From the NCBI RefSeq assembly GCF_020883495.1, contig NZ_CP086610.1, positions 2,027,501-2,091,500 on the forward strand: DNA of 64,000 bases. Direction: 5' to 3'. The notes beneath the pieces were generated by a model. That model was not told where the DNA came from. It searched no databases and saw only the letters and a list, made by a program, of their open reading frames with translations. Positions 26,981 to 35,234 of this stretch are shown piece after piece (within the stretch, counting starts at the first letter, position 1; each line of letters starts with the position of its first letter). A program made the translations under genes and the position numbers. The stretch comes from Shinella zoogloeoides. Its GTDB lineage: Bacteria; Pseudomonadota; Alphaproteobacteria; Rhizobiales; Rhizobiaceae.

Positions 26981-26992
26981 CTTTTATCCCCC

Positions 26993-28045
26993 TTAGAGCT
27001 TGACCGTCTGGCCGGTTCTGACACTTTCATCGGCCGCCAGGCATATCCTCAGCGACTGCACCGCATCGTCCATGTGCCGCGAAAGATCGATGTCCTCGCG
27101 GATGGCCTTCAGCACGAAGGCCTGTTCCCGGTCGCACAGTTCCTGATGGCCGGGTTCGCCCGCCATCTTCAGGTCCTCGTCCGGCGACAGGAATTTCCCG
27201 TCCGGGCCGGTCGCCGCGTTATGCACGCGGATGACGGCCGTCTTGGTATGCGTGTCGATGTCGTCCGATTTGGCGTTCGGGTCCATGACGATGGAGACCG
27301 AACCGTTCGGCGACATGACGTCCTTCACGAAGAAGGCCGTTTCGGAGATCATCGGCCCCCAGGCCGCCTCGTACCAGCCGAGCGAACCGTCGTCGAAAAG
27401 CACCTGCAGATGGCCGTAATTGTACATGTCCGGCTTGATCTCATCGGAGAGGCGCAGGCCCATGCCGCGCACCTCGACGGGCTTGGCATCGGTGATCTGG
27501 CACATCACGTCGAGATAATGCACGCCGCAGTCGACGATCGGCGGCGTGGTCTGCATCAGCGCCTTGTGGGTCGCCCAGGTCGACCCGCTCGACTGCTGGT
27601 TCAGGTTCATGCGGAAGACGTAGGGACCGCCGAGCTTGCGCGCCTCGGCGATCAGGCGGATCCACGAGGGATGGTGGCGCAGGATATAGCCGACGACCAG
27701 CTTGCGGCCGTTCGCCCTTGCGCAGGCCACGACCCGCTCGGCATCCGCCACCGTGGTCGCCAGCGGCTTTTCGAGGAAGACATGCGCACCGGCTTCCATG
27801 GCCGCGATGGCGTATTCGGCATGGCTGTCGGAATAGGTGTTGACCGAGCAGAGTTCGGGCTTCAGCTCCTTCAGCGCCTCGTGGAAGGACGGATGGATCT
27901 CGTAGCCTTCCAGCCCGGCCGGAACCGCGACCTTCGAGCGATTGACGAGGCCGACGATCGTAAAGCCGGGGTTCTCGTGATAGGCGAGAGCATGGCTCCT
28001 GCCCATGTTGCCGAGACCCGCGGAAAGAACGCGGATGGGGTTCAT
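26993..28045 (-). CDS. Gfo/Idh/MocA family NAD(P)-dependent oxidoreductase
   Basis: A 350-residue enzyme. The Rossmann domain opens with R-V-L-S-A-G-L-G-N-M-G-R-S-H, and F-L-E-K-P-L-A-T-T carries the conserved Glu-Lys-Pro of the family; the C-terminal half is the mixed beta-sheet substrate domain. Members oxidise sugars or sugar derivatives. ATG 28045 is used since it is 8 bases after the permease stop; the longer upstream frame is shadow. The gene lies inside the importer operon, between the second permease and the ATPase, which implies it acts on the imported sugar, an extra step that a plain GlcNAc or MurNAc pathway does not need. Confidence 0.88.
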   Translation of the reverse strand: MNPIRVLSAGLGNMGRSHALAYHENPGFTIVGLVNRSKVAVPAGLEGYEIHPSFHEALKELKPELCSVNTYSDSHAEYAIAAMEAGAHVFLEKPLATTVADAERVVACARANGRKLVVGYILRHHPSWIRLIAEARKLGGPYVFRMNLNQQSSGSTWATHKALMQTTPPIVDCGVHYLDVMCQITDAKPVEVRGMGLRLSDEIKPDMYNYGHLQVLFDDGSLGWYEAAWGPMISETAFFVKDVMSPNGSVSIVMDPNAKSDDIDTHTKTAVIRVHNAATGPDGKFLSPDEDLKMAGEPGHQELCDREQAFVLKAIREDIDLSRHMDDAVQSLRICLAADESVRTGQTVKL

Positions 28046-28053
28046 TGCAGAAC

Positions 28054-28893
28054 TCACTTTACAGCTCCCGAGGTGATGCCGCGGATCAACTGCCGCGAGA
28101 AGATGAAGTAGAGGATCAGGACCGGCAGGATGGCGAGCGACAGGGCCGCGAGAACCGCGTTCCAGTTGGTCACGAACTGGCCGATGAAGATCTGCGAGCC
28201 GAGCGTCACCGTCTTGGTCGCCTCGCTCGGCGCCAGGATCAGCGGGAACCACAGGTCGTTCCAGATCGGGATCATGGTGAAGACCGCGACCGTCGCCATG
28301 GCCGGGCGCACCAGCGGCAGCACCAGGCGGAAGAAGATCGAGTATTCCGAAAGCCCGTCGATACGGCCGGCATTCTTGAGGTCGTCAGAGACGGTCCGCA
28401 TGAATTCCGACAGGATGAACACGGCGAGCGGAATGCCCTGCGCGGTATAGACCAGCACCAGCGCCGTCAGCGTATTGACGAGGCCCGTCGCCACCATGCC
28501 CTGCAGGATCGCGACCGTGCCGAGGCGGATCGGGATCATGATGCCGATGGCGAGATAGAGACCCATCAGCGTGTTGCCGCGGAAGCGGTATTCCGAGAGG
28601 GCGAAGGCGGCCATGGCCCCGAAGAGCAGCACCAGCGCGATGGAGGCCACCGTGACGATGAAGCTGTTCTGGAAGTAGGTCGTGAAATCGCCCTGCCCCA
28701 GCACCGTCGTATAGCCGACGAGGTCGAAGGTCGCGGGGGTCGGAAGCTGCATCGGGTTGCGGAAGATCGCGTTGCGATCCTTCATCGAGTTGATCAGCGT
28801 CAGGAACACCGGAAAGATCGAGATGATCGCATAGCTGGCGAGCGCGAGATGGACGAGCGCGGTGCGGGTCAGCGAGTTGCGTGCTTGAGACAT
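28054..28893 (-). CDS. ABC sugar importer permease (MalG type)
   Basis: A 279-residue inner-membrane permease with about six transmembrane helices. The ATPase-contact EAA loop appears as N-A-G-R-I-D-G-L-S-E-Y-S-I-F-F-R-L-V-L-P-L. It belongs to the CUT1/MalG subfamily. It begins 15 bases after the partner permease gene and is followed after 8 bases by the oxidoreductase gene. Confidence 0.92.
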   Translation of the reverse strand: MSQARNSLTRTALVHLALASYAIISIFPVFLTLINSMKDRNAIFRNPMQLPTPATFDLVGYTTVLGQGDFTTYFQNSFIVTVASIALVLLFGAMAAFALSEYRFRGNTLMGLYLAIGIMIPIRLGTVAILQGMVATGLVNTLTALVLVYTAQGIPLAVFILSEFMRTVSDDLKNAGRIDGLSEYSIFFRLVLPLVRPAMATVAVFTMIPIWNDLWFPLILAPSEATKTVTLGSQIFIGQFVTNWNAVLAALSLAILPVLILYFIFSRQLIRGITSGAVK

Positions 28894-28908
28894 GTCAGGC
28901 CCTCCCGA

Positions 28909-29859
28909 TCAGAACTGGTAGCGACGCATGCGCCGCTGGATGGCGAAGAGATAAAGCGATACGCCGGCGAGGATGATGAGGAACATGACCGTCGCGATCG
29001 TCGCGCCCATCGAGCGGTCGCCGAGCTGAAGCTGGAAACCGAAGAAGGTGCGATAGAGCAGCGTGCCGAGGATATCCGTCGACTTGTCCGGCCCGGCCAG
29101 CGCGCCCTGCACGGTGTAGACCAGGTCGAAGGCGTTGAAGTTGCCGACGAAGGTGAGGATCGAGATGATGCCGATGGCGGGCAGGATCAGCGGCAGCTTG
29201 ATCTTGAAGAACTGGCTCCAGCCGGTCACGCCGTCGCATTCGGCCGCCTCGACGACTTCCTCGGGGATGTTGAGCAGCGCGGCATAGATCAGCATCATGG
29301 GAATGCCGACATATTGCCAGACCGAGATCAGCGACACGGCGATGAGGGCCGAGCCGGGCTTGCCGAGCCAGGGCGAGAACAGCGACTTCAGGCCGACGAG
29401 GTCCATGAGGTAGGGCGAGACGCCCCAGATCGGCGAGAGGATCAGCTTCCAGATGAAACCGACGATCACGAAGGAGAGGAGCGTCGGCAGGAAGATCGCC
29501 GTGCGGTAGAACGAGGCGAAGCGCAGCTTGGGCAGCGACAGCATGGCGGCGAGCGCCACCCCGATCGGGTTCTGCACCAGCATGTGGATCACGAAGAAGA
29601 CGAAGTTGTTCTTCAGCGCGTTCCAGAAGTCGGCGGCCCAGCGCTCGTCGCCGAACAGCACCTTGAAGTTGCCGAGACCGACGAAGGTCGACTGGCCGTC
29701 CACCGTGTTGAACAGCGACAGGCGAAGCGTCTCGATCAGCGGCAGGATCATGACCGCCGAATAGACGATGAAGGCCGGCAGCAGGAAAATGCCGATATGC
29801 CAGCGCGTCGGGCGCTTGATCGGTTCCGCTGCAGCATGGGAAGAAGGAATGTCGCTCAT
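28909..29859 (-). CDS. ABC sugar importer permease (MalF type)
   Basis: A 316-residue permease with about six membrane helices after a 25-residue cytoplasmic lead. The EAA loop reads E-A-A-E-C-D-G-V-T-G-W-S-Q-F-F-K-I-K-L-P. ATG 29859 is chosen; an in-frame extension to 29931 has no membrane or family character. It is separated from the binding-protein gene by 283 bases that contain two stem-loops (30059-30110), which likely set the ratio between binding protein and permease messages. Confidence 0.92.
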   Translation of the reverse strand: MSDIPSSHAAAEPIKRPTRWHIGIFLLPAFIVYSAVMILPLIETLRLSLFNTVDGQSTFVGLGNFKVLFGDERWAADFWNALKNNFVFFVIHMLVQNPIGVALAAMLSLPKLRFASFYRTAIFLPTLLSFVIVGFIWKLILSPIWGVSPYLMDLVGLKSLFSPWLGKPGSALIAVSLISVWQYVGIPMMLIYAALLNIPEEVVEAAECDGVTGWSQFFKIKLPLILPAIGIISILTFVGNFNAFDLVYTVQGALAGPDKSTDILGTLLYRTFFGFQLQLGDRSMGATIATVMFLIILAGVSLYLFAIQRRMRRYQF

Positions 29860-30058
29860 GGTCTGGCTGCCCCTCCGGTTATCGTTCGTTGAATCGGCAT
29901 GCGCGAACGCCTTGCGCGGCGGCGGCCGCACATGACAAATCCAGCATACACATTAGTGACGGGGTCGCTCCCCGAATTTGCCTTTCGGCACCCTCTGTCC
30001 ACCGGGACGAAAAGGGTCACGGCCAGCGCCTGCGATTTCGAGCCGCGCCGCCGGAAGC

Positions 30059-30110
30059 TCCTCCCCCCGAATTTTACGGGGAGAGGACCGGAGCGGGACG
30101 AGGCCCGCTC
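30059..30110. repeat. Two stem-loops downstream of the binding-protein gene
   Basis: A hairpin with TCCTC-CCCC (30059-30068) against GGGG-AGAGGA (30078-30087) around an AATTTTAC loop is followed by GAGCGGG (30091-30097) against CCCGCTC (30104-30110). No T-run follows on the minus strand, so they are unlikely to be simple terminators. The first resembles the core of the rhizobial RIME-like repeat seen at 51.8 kb. Stem-loops at this place in sugar ABC operons commonly protect the binding-protein message. Confidence 0.6.
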
Positions 30111-30142
30111 CTCAAGCAGAATTCAGCAGCCGAACGGCAGGC

Positions 30143-31402
30143 TTACTTGACCGGCTTGAACCAGCTATCGAGGCCCTTCTGGAGCTTCTCGGCAGCCTGT
30201 TCCGGCGTTTCCGTGCCGTTGATGACGTTGGCCGATGCCGTCCAGGTCTCGTTTTCGAGGTTCGGCGTGCCGCGCGACAGGATCTGGTAGGTCGAGCGGA
30301 TCGTCGGCTTGCACTTTTCACGCCAGGAGACGAATTCCTGCGCCAGCGGGTCGGCCATCTTCACGGCCGTCGAGTTCAGGCTGAAGAAGCCCGGCAGCGA
30401 GTTGGCGTAGATGTCGGCGAATTCCGGCGAGGACACGAAGGTCAGGAACTTCTTGGCGGCGTCAGCATTCGGGCTCTTGGCGTTGAGGCCGATGCCGATG
30501 TCGTTGTGGTCCGAGATGTAGCAGGTGTCGCCGGCATTCTTCACCGGCGGCGGGAACGCGCCCATCTTGAACTGCGCCTGCGTGTTGAACAGGCCGATTT
30601 CCCACGAGCCGGCCGGGTAGATGGCGGCGCGACCGAGCGTGAAGAGGTTCTGGCTGTCCGGATAGGTCTGGGCTTCGAAACCGTCGCCGAGGTAATCCTT
30701 CCACTTGGCGAGAACGCGGAACGGCTCGACCCAGCCCTCGTCGGTCAGCTTCTGCTCGCCGCGGATCAGCGCCTTGCGGCCTTCCTCACCCTTCCAGTAG
30801 GTCGGGCCGATGTTCTGGTAGCCCATGGTGGCGGCTTCCCAGAGGTCCTTCGTGCCCATCGCCATCGGGATGAAGCTGCCTTCAGCCTTGATCTTGTCGA
30901 GCGCGGCGAAGAATTCGGCTTCCGTGGTCGGGACCGTGATGCCGAGCTGGTCGAAGGCGTCCTTGTTGTAGATGAAGCCGTGGATGACCGAGGCCATCGG
31001 CACGCAGAAGGTCGTCGCGCCATCGTCCGTCGTCCAGGCGGACTTGGCGACGTCGGAGAAGTTCTCCATGCCGGCCACGTCGTTCAGGCCGACGAGATGG
31101 CCCTTCTTGAAGAGTTCGAGCGAGGCGTCGAACGGACGGCAGGTGATGAGGTCGCCTGCCGAGCCGGCATCCAGCTTGGCGTTCAGCGCGGCGTTGTATT
31201 CGGTCGGCGCGGTCGGCGCGAAGACGACCTTGATGCCCGGGTTCTTGGCTTCGAAGGCCGGGATGATCTTTTCCTGCCAGATGGCGAGGTCGTCGTTACG
31301 CCAGCTTTCGACCGTCAGCGTGACGTCTTCCGCCTGGGCGATCCCGGCCGTGCCGAGGATGCTCGTGGCAAGGAGCAGACCCTTGATTGCGTTGCGTGTC
31401 AT
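30143..31402 (-). CDS. ABC sugar importer periplasmic binding protein (family 1)
   Basis: A 419-residue solute-binding protein. The signal peptide ends at I-A-Q-A about residue 24. The mature part has the CUT1 binding-protein pattern: L-T-V-E-S-W-R-N-D-D, then I-I-P-A-F-E-A-K-N-P-G-I-K-V, and a late Y-P-A-G-S-W-E-I hinge region. It contains several Cys residues, for example I-T-C-R-P-F-D and F-C-V-P-M, unusual for the family and possibly disulfide-bonded. Together with the downstream permeases, oxidoreductase and ATPase it makes a complete importer. It starts 46 bases after murQ, so murQ is probably the first gene of this operon. Confidence 0.92.
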   Translation of the reverse strand: MTRNAIKGLLLATSILGTAGIAQAEDVTLTVESWRNDDLAIWQEKIIPAFEAKNPGIKVVFAPTAPTEYNAALNAKLDAGSAGDLITCRPFDASLELFKKGHLVGLNDVAGMENFSDVAKSAWTTDDGATTFCVPMASVIHGFIYNKDAFDQLGITVPTTEAEFFAALDKIKAEGSFIPMAMGTKDLWEAATMGYQNIGPTYWKGEEGRKALIRGEQKLTDEGWVEPFRVLAKWKDYLGDGFEAQTYPDSQNLFTLGRAAIYPAGSWEIGLFNTQAQFKMGAFPPPVKNAGDTCYISDHNDIGIGLNAKSPNADAAKKFLTFVSSPEFADIYANSLPGFFSLNSTAVKMADPLAQEFVSWREKCKPTIRSTYQILSRGTPNLENETWTASANVINGTETPEQAAEKLQKGLDSWFKPVK

Positions 31403-31447
31403 TGCATTCTCCCCTTTTATGCGCCGCAGCGCGTTCTGAGTTCCATG

Positions 31448-32341
31448 TTATCCGAGGGTCTGGAGGGCGCGCCGGAGGCTCTGCCCCGACCGATCCAGCG
31501 CCGCTTTCGCAGCGCCGGCATCCTCTACCCCCGCAGCCAGAAGCACGGCCGTTTTTACCGAGCCTTCGGAGCGCGCGAGAAGGCGCTCGGCCTCGTCGAT
31601 GCCGACACCCGAGATGTCGGAGACGATGCGGCAGGCGCGCCCCTTCAATTTGATATTGTCGGCCTTGAGATTGACCATGTGACCGTCGTGAACATGGCCG
31701 AGATGGATGCCGGTGAGCGTCGAGAACATGTTGAAGGCGATCTTCTGCGCCGTACCCGCCCCCATGCGCGTCGAGCCGGAGATGACCTCCGGCGGCGTCT
31801 GAAGCAGGATGGCGACATCCGCGTCGGCAAAGAGCGCCGCACCGGGATTGTTGGCCATGGCCACGACCCGCGCGCCCTTCTCTTTCGCGTAATCCGCGAT
31901 GGCGAGCGCATAGGGCGTGCTGCCGCTCGCCGAAACGGAGATCACACAGTCCTTCGGGCCGATACCAGCCGCGACGGCATCGCCGACGGCGAGGTCACGG
32001 TCGTCCTCATAACCGCCAGCAAGGTCCACGAGGCTCGCGGCGCCGCCGGCAAGCAGGATGACGATTCGGTCATGGGGGATGCCGTAGGTGCCGGGCAGCT
32101 CGAGCGCGTCGGCCATGGCCATCAGGCCGGAACTGCCGGCGCCGGCATAGACAAGGCGACCGCCGGAAAGCAGCGCGTCGGCGGCAAGGCGGGAAGCGGC
32201 GGCGATATCGACGAGCGCGGCGTCCACCACGGCGGCGGCGGCCTTCTGCCCATCCGCAAGCACTTTCAGCGCGTCGACAGGCTGACGTTCGTCCAGCCCC
32301 CTCGCCTGTTCATGCCTGCCCTCGGTCCTGCCTGCGGCCAT
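31448..32341 (-). CDS. murQ: N-acetylmuramic acid 6-phosphate etherase MurQ
   Basis: A 297-residue SIS-fold enzyme that splits MurNAc-6-phosphate into GlcNAc-6-phosphate and D-lactate, the key step of muramic acid recycling. Motifs: V-Y-A-G-A-G-S-S-G near the N-terminus, E-L-P-G-T-Y-G-I, V-S-A-S-G-S-T-P-Y-A and G-S-T-R-M-G-A-G-T-A-Q-K, which is diagnostic for MurQ. ATG 32341 is preceded by GAGGAG. It opens the minus-strand arm, ahead of the ABC importer, and carries an operator at 32368-32385. The presence of murQ shows that muramic acid, not only GlcNAc, is handled here. Confidence 0.93.
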   Translation of the reverse strand: MAAGRTEGRHEQARGLDERQPVDALKVLADGQKAAAAVVDAALVDIAAASRLAADALLSGGRLVYAGAGSSGLMAMADALELPGTYGIPHDRIVILLAGGAASLVDLAGGYEDDRDLAVGDAVAAGIGPKDCVISVSASGSTPYALAIADYAKEKGARVVAMANNPGAALFADADVAILLQTPPEVISGSTRMGAGTAQKIAFNMFSTLTGIHLGHVHDGHMVNLKADNIKLKGRACRIVSDISGVGIDEAERLLARSEGSVKTAVLLAAGVEDAGAAKAALDRSGQSLRRALQTLG

Positions 32342-32367
32342 GGTCGTTTCTCCTCTGGCCGAAATTA

Positions 32368-32385
32368 ATGCCAAAAAAATACCAA
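32368..32385 (-). promoter_or_regulatory. Direct-repeat operator before murQ
   Basis: On the minus strand TTGGTAT (32385-32379) and TTGGCAT (32374-32368) form a direct repeat with 11-bp period, one helical turn, 27-44 bases before the murQ ATG. It matches the operator before the kinase gene at 32501-32518 in 13 of 14 repeat bases and in the T-rich spacer. Binding of the GntR/UTRA regulator encoded in the right arm is inferred. Confidence 0.75.
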
Positions 32386-32500
32386 TTGTCCATAGGAAAT
32401 TAATTTTTGAGACCACTTTTTTGCCATCGAATATTTTTATCAAGCAAAATCAATTGATTGAATAAAAGACCACCTTCCGCATCACCATACCCCTTGGTTA

Positions 32501-32518
32501 TTGGTATTTTTTTGGTAT
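32501..32518 (+). promoter_or_regulatory. Direct-repeat operator before the kinase gene
   Basis: TTGGTAT (32501-32507) and TTGGTAT (32512-32518) with 11-bp period and a T4 spacer, 21-38 bases before the kinase ATG. It is the mirror copy of the murQ operator: each copy has the same orientation relative to its own gene. It overlaps the likely promoter spacer (TTGGTT at 32494 and TATCGT at 32516), so repression is expected. Confidence 0.75.
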
Positions 32519-32538
32519 CGTTATCTCAGGAGGTGCCC

Positions 32539-33426
32539 ATGACGAATTACATTCTCGGTATCGACGGTGGGGGAACGAGCTGCCGCGCGGCGGTGGCGCG
32601 CCCGGACGGCATCATTCTCGGGCGCGGCAAGAGCGGCGCGGCGAATATCCTGACCGACCCCAACAACGCGATCATCTCCATCACGGAAGCCGCCAGGGCC
32701 GCCTATCGCGAGGCGGGCCTGGACGAGGCCGGCATCAACGGCGCGTCGGCCTTTCTCGGCCTTGCCGGCACCAATGTCGGCGACCTGACGCGCTATGTGC
32801 ACGACCGCCTGCCCTTCCAGCATACGGACATCGATTCCGACGGCCTGATCGCCCTGCAGGGCGCGATCGGCGACGAGGACGGCGCGGTGGCGATCCTCGG
32901 CACCGGCTCCATCTATATGGGCCGCAAGGACAATGTGGTGCGCTATATCGGCGGCTGGGGCTTCACGGTCGGCGACCTCGGCGGTGGCGCGCGGCTCGGC
33001 CATGCCCTGCTTCAGGAAGCGCTGCTCGCCCATGACGGCGTGCATCCCCGCTCCGGCGTGACGGACGCGATCCTCGATGAATTCAAGGGCGACCCGCGCG
33101 GCATCGTCGAATTCGCCCGCCTTTCCAAGCCCGGCGACTTCGGCCGCTTCGCGCCGATCCTCTTCGATCATGCGCGCCGGGGCGACGCCCAGGCCATCGC
33201 CATCGTCAAGGCCGGCGCGGCGACGGTGAACGAATCCCTCGACGCCATCATGGACCTGGCCGGTGCAAAACGGCTCTGCCTGCTCGGCGGGCTGGCGCAG
33301 ATCTATCCGGAATGGCTTTCCGAGCGCCATCGCGCCATATTGGTGGAAGCTGAAGCCGATGCGCTGACGGGCGCGGTGGCGCTCGCCGCCAAGGGCTACA
33401 GGCAACGCACGGGAGCCGCCGCATGA
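32539..33426 (+). CDS. BadF/BadG-type ATPase, N-acetylglucosamine/amino-sugar kinase
   Basis: A 295-residue ASKHA-fold kinase. The phosphate-1 loop L-G-I-D-G-G-G-T-S-C-R-A at about 6-17, the phosphate-2 region A-I-L-G-T-G-S-I-Y, G-G-W-G-F-T-V-G-D-L-G-G-G-A-R-L-G as in GlcNAc kinases, and L-C-L-L-G-G-L-A near the C-terminus are visible. It would phosphorylate imported GlcNAc or MurNAc at carbon 6, giving the substrate of NagA or MurQ. ATG 32539 follows CAGGAGG. Its stop overlaps the regulator start (ATGA). The cluster has no PTS genes and no anhydroMurNAc kinase, so this kinase must supply the phosphorylated sugar. Confidence 0.88.
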   Translation: MTNYILGIDGGGTSCRAAVARPDGIILGRGKSGAANILTDPNNAIISITEAARAAYREAGLDEAGINGASAFLGLAGTNVGDLTRYVHDRLPFQHTDIDSDGLIALQGAIGDEDGAVAILGTGSIYMGRKDNVVRYIGGWGFTVGDLGGGARLGHALLQEALLAHDGVHPRSGVTDAILDEFKGDPRGIVEFARLSKPGDFGRFAPILFDHARRGDAQAIAIVKAGAATVNESLDAIMDLAGAKRLCLLGGLAQIYPEWLSERHRAILVEAEADALTGAVALAAKGYRQRTGAAA

Positions 33427-34187
33427 GCACGCCGCTTGCCGCCATCCTGACGCCGGAAAGCCTTCAGTCGGGCGTGCCCGGGCCGCTCTATCTGAAACTG
33501 CGCCAGACGCTGGAAGAGGCGATCACCTCCGGCAAGCTGAACTATGGCGACGCCCTGCCCGCCGAACGCGACCTTGCCGACCACGCCAATGTCAGCCGCG
33601 TCACCGTACGCAAGGCGGTCGACGATCTCGTCAAGGACGGCCTGCTCGTGCGCCGCCATGGCTCCGGCACCTTCGTCGCCAAGCCCGTCGCCAAGGTGCA
33701 GCAGTCGCTTTCGCGCCTCACCTCCTTCACCGAGGACATGGCGCGCCGGGGCCTCAACACTCGCGCCGAATGGATCGACCGCGGCCTGTTCCATCCCTCG
33801 CCCGACGAGATGATGATGCTCGGCCTGCCGGCGGATGCGCTGGTCGCCCGGCTCGGACGCCTGCGCGTCGCCGACGACATGCCGCTCGCCATCGAGCGCG
33901 CCTGCATCTCCGCCGAGTTCCTGCCCGATCCGCTTCAGGTGCAGGGCTCGCTCTATGCGGCGCTGGAAAAGCGCGGCTGCCGGCCGGTGCGCGCCGTGCA
34001 GCGCATCTCCGCCTACAACATGAAGGATCCCGATGCCTCCATGCTCGGCGTGCCGCCGGGCTCGGCCGGGCTCTCCATCGAGCGCATCTCCTATCTTCGC
34101 ACGGGCCGGGTGGTCGAGTTCACCCGCTCCATATATCGCGGCGACGCCTATGACTTCGTCGCCGAACTGACGCTTTCCGAGACGTGA
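33423..34187 (+). CDS. GntR family regulator with UTRA domain (NagQ/NagR-like)
   Basis: A 254-residue regulator. Residues about 18-85 form the winged helix (L-P-A-E-R-D-L-A-D-H-A-N-V-S-R-V-T-V-R-K), then a linker, and the UTRA ligand domain from about 105 to 245, with R-L-R-V-A-D-D-M-P-L-A-I-E-R-A. UTRA regulators of amino-sugar genes bind GlcN6P or GlcNAc6P. It overlaps the kinase gene by 4 bases, so it is translated with the pathway it controls. The two TTGGTAT operators in the divergent gap are its likely targets. Confidence 0.9.
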   Translation: MSTPLAAILTPESLQSGVPGPLYLKLRQTLEEAITSGKLNYGDALPAERDLADHANVSRVTVRKAVDDLVKDGLLVRRHGSGTFVAKPVAKVQQSLSRLTSFTEDMARRGLNTRAEWIDRGLFHPSPDEMMMLGLPADALVARLGRLRVADDMPLAIERACISAEFLPDPLQVQGSLYAALEKRGCRPVRAVQRISAYNMKDPDASMLGVPPGSAGLSIERISYLRTGRVVEFTRSIYRGDAYDFVAELTLSET

Positions 34188-34211
34188 CCGTCCAATCGCA
34201 AGGGGAATTCC

Positions 34212-35234
34212 ATGCAGACCAACATGCGCAGAGAGATCAACGAAATCCCGGAAGCCGCAGCCCGTCTGCTGGCCAATTCGGCAGGCGCGATCGCCGCCGC
34301 CGGCAAGGCGCTTCGCGAGCGTGACCCGCAGTTCTTCGTGACGGTCGCGCGCGGCTCCTCCGACCATGCCGCGCTCTTCCTGAAATATGCCATCGAGCTG
34401 ACCGCCGGCCGCCCCGTCGCCTCGCTCGGCCCGTCGCTCGCCTCGATCTACGGCGCGAATCTCAAGCTCGGCGGCGGCGCGGCCATCGCTATCTCGCAGT
34501 CCGGCAAGAGCCCGGACATCGTCGCCATGGCGGACGGCGCGACGAAGGGTGGCGCGATCTCCATCGCGCTCACCAACACCCTGCCCTCGCCGCTGGCCGA
34601 CGCCTGCACGCACTCGCTCGATCTTTCGGCCGGCCCGGAAATCAGCGTCGCGGCCACCAAGTCCTATGTGAACTCCATCGTCGCCGGCCTTGCCGTGCTC
34701 GCCGAATGGACGGGCGACACCGCCCTCGATCGCGCCGTGAAGGACCTGCCGGAGCAGTTCGCCAAGGCCGTGGCGCTCGACTGGTCCGAACTTGCCGGCG
34801 ACCTGCGCGACGCCCAGTCGCTCTACGTGCTCGGCCGCGGCCCGGGCCTTGCCATCGCCAGCGAAGCCGCCCTGAAGTTCAAGGAAACCTCCGGCATGCA
34901 TGCCGAAGCCTATTCCTCGGCGGAAGTGCTGCACGGCCCCGTCGCCCTCGTCGGCCCGGCCTTCCCGGTCATCGCGCTTGCCGCCCGGGACGCGGCCGAA
35001 GCCTCCGTCACCGGCATGGCCGACAGCCTCGCCGAACGCGGCGCCTATGTCGGCATCACCGCAGCCGGCGCGAAGAGCGCGCGAAAACTGCCCTTCGTCG
35101 CCACCGGCCACCCGATCACCGACGCGCTGGCGCTCATCGTTCCCTTCTACGGCTTCGTGGAAGCCTGGTCGCGCGGCAAGGGTCTCGACCCCGACAAGCC
35201 GGTCAACCTCAAGAAAGTGACGGAAACCCGATGA
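34212..35234 (+). CDS. SIS-domain glucosamine-6-phosphate deaminase/isomerase-like protein
   Basis: A 340-residue protein with two SIS domains (about 30-170 and 190-320). It resembles the isomerase half of GlmS without the glutaminase half, as in NagB-II, GlmD and AgaS. Motifs: V-A-R-G-S-S-D-H-A, I-S-Q-S-G-K-S-P-D, A-T-K-S-Y-V-N-S and A-L-K-F-K-E-T-S-G-M-H-A-E-A-Y, the last matching the GlmS active-site loop; the end D-K-P-V-N-L-K-K-V-T is also GlmS-like. It probably turns GlcN6P into fructose-6-phosphate and ammonia, the last step of the pathway. No classical nagB is present, so it would replace it. Its stop overlaps nagA (ATGA). Confidence 0.88.
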   Translation: MQTNMRREINEIPEAAARLLANSAGAIAAAGKALRERDPQFFVTVARGSSDHAALFLKYAIELTAGRPVASLGPSLASIYGANLKLGGGAAIAISQSGKSPDIVAMADGATKGGAISIALTNTLPSPLADACTHSLDLSAGPEISVAATKSYVNSIVAGLAVLAEWTGDTALDRAVKDLPEQFAKAVALDWSELAGDLRDAQSLYVLGRGPGLAIASEAALKFKETSGMHAEAYSSAEVLHGPVALVGPAFPVIALAARDAAEASVTGMADSLAERGAYVGITAAGAKSARKLPFVATGHPITDALALIVPFYGFVEAWSRGKGLDPDKPVNLKKVTETR

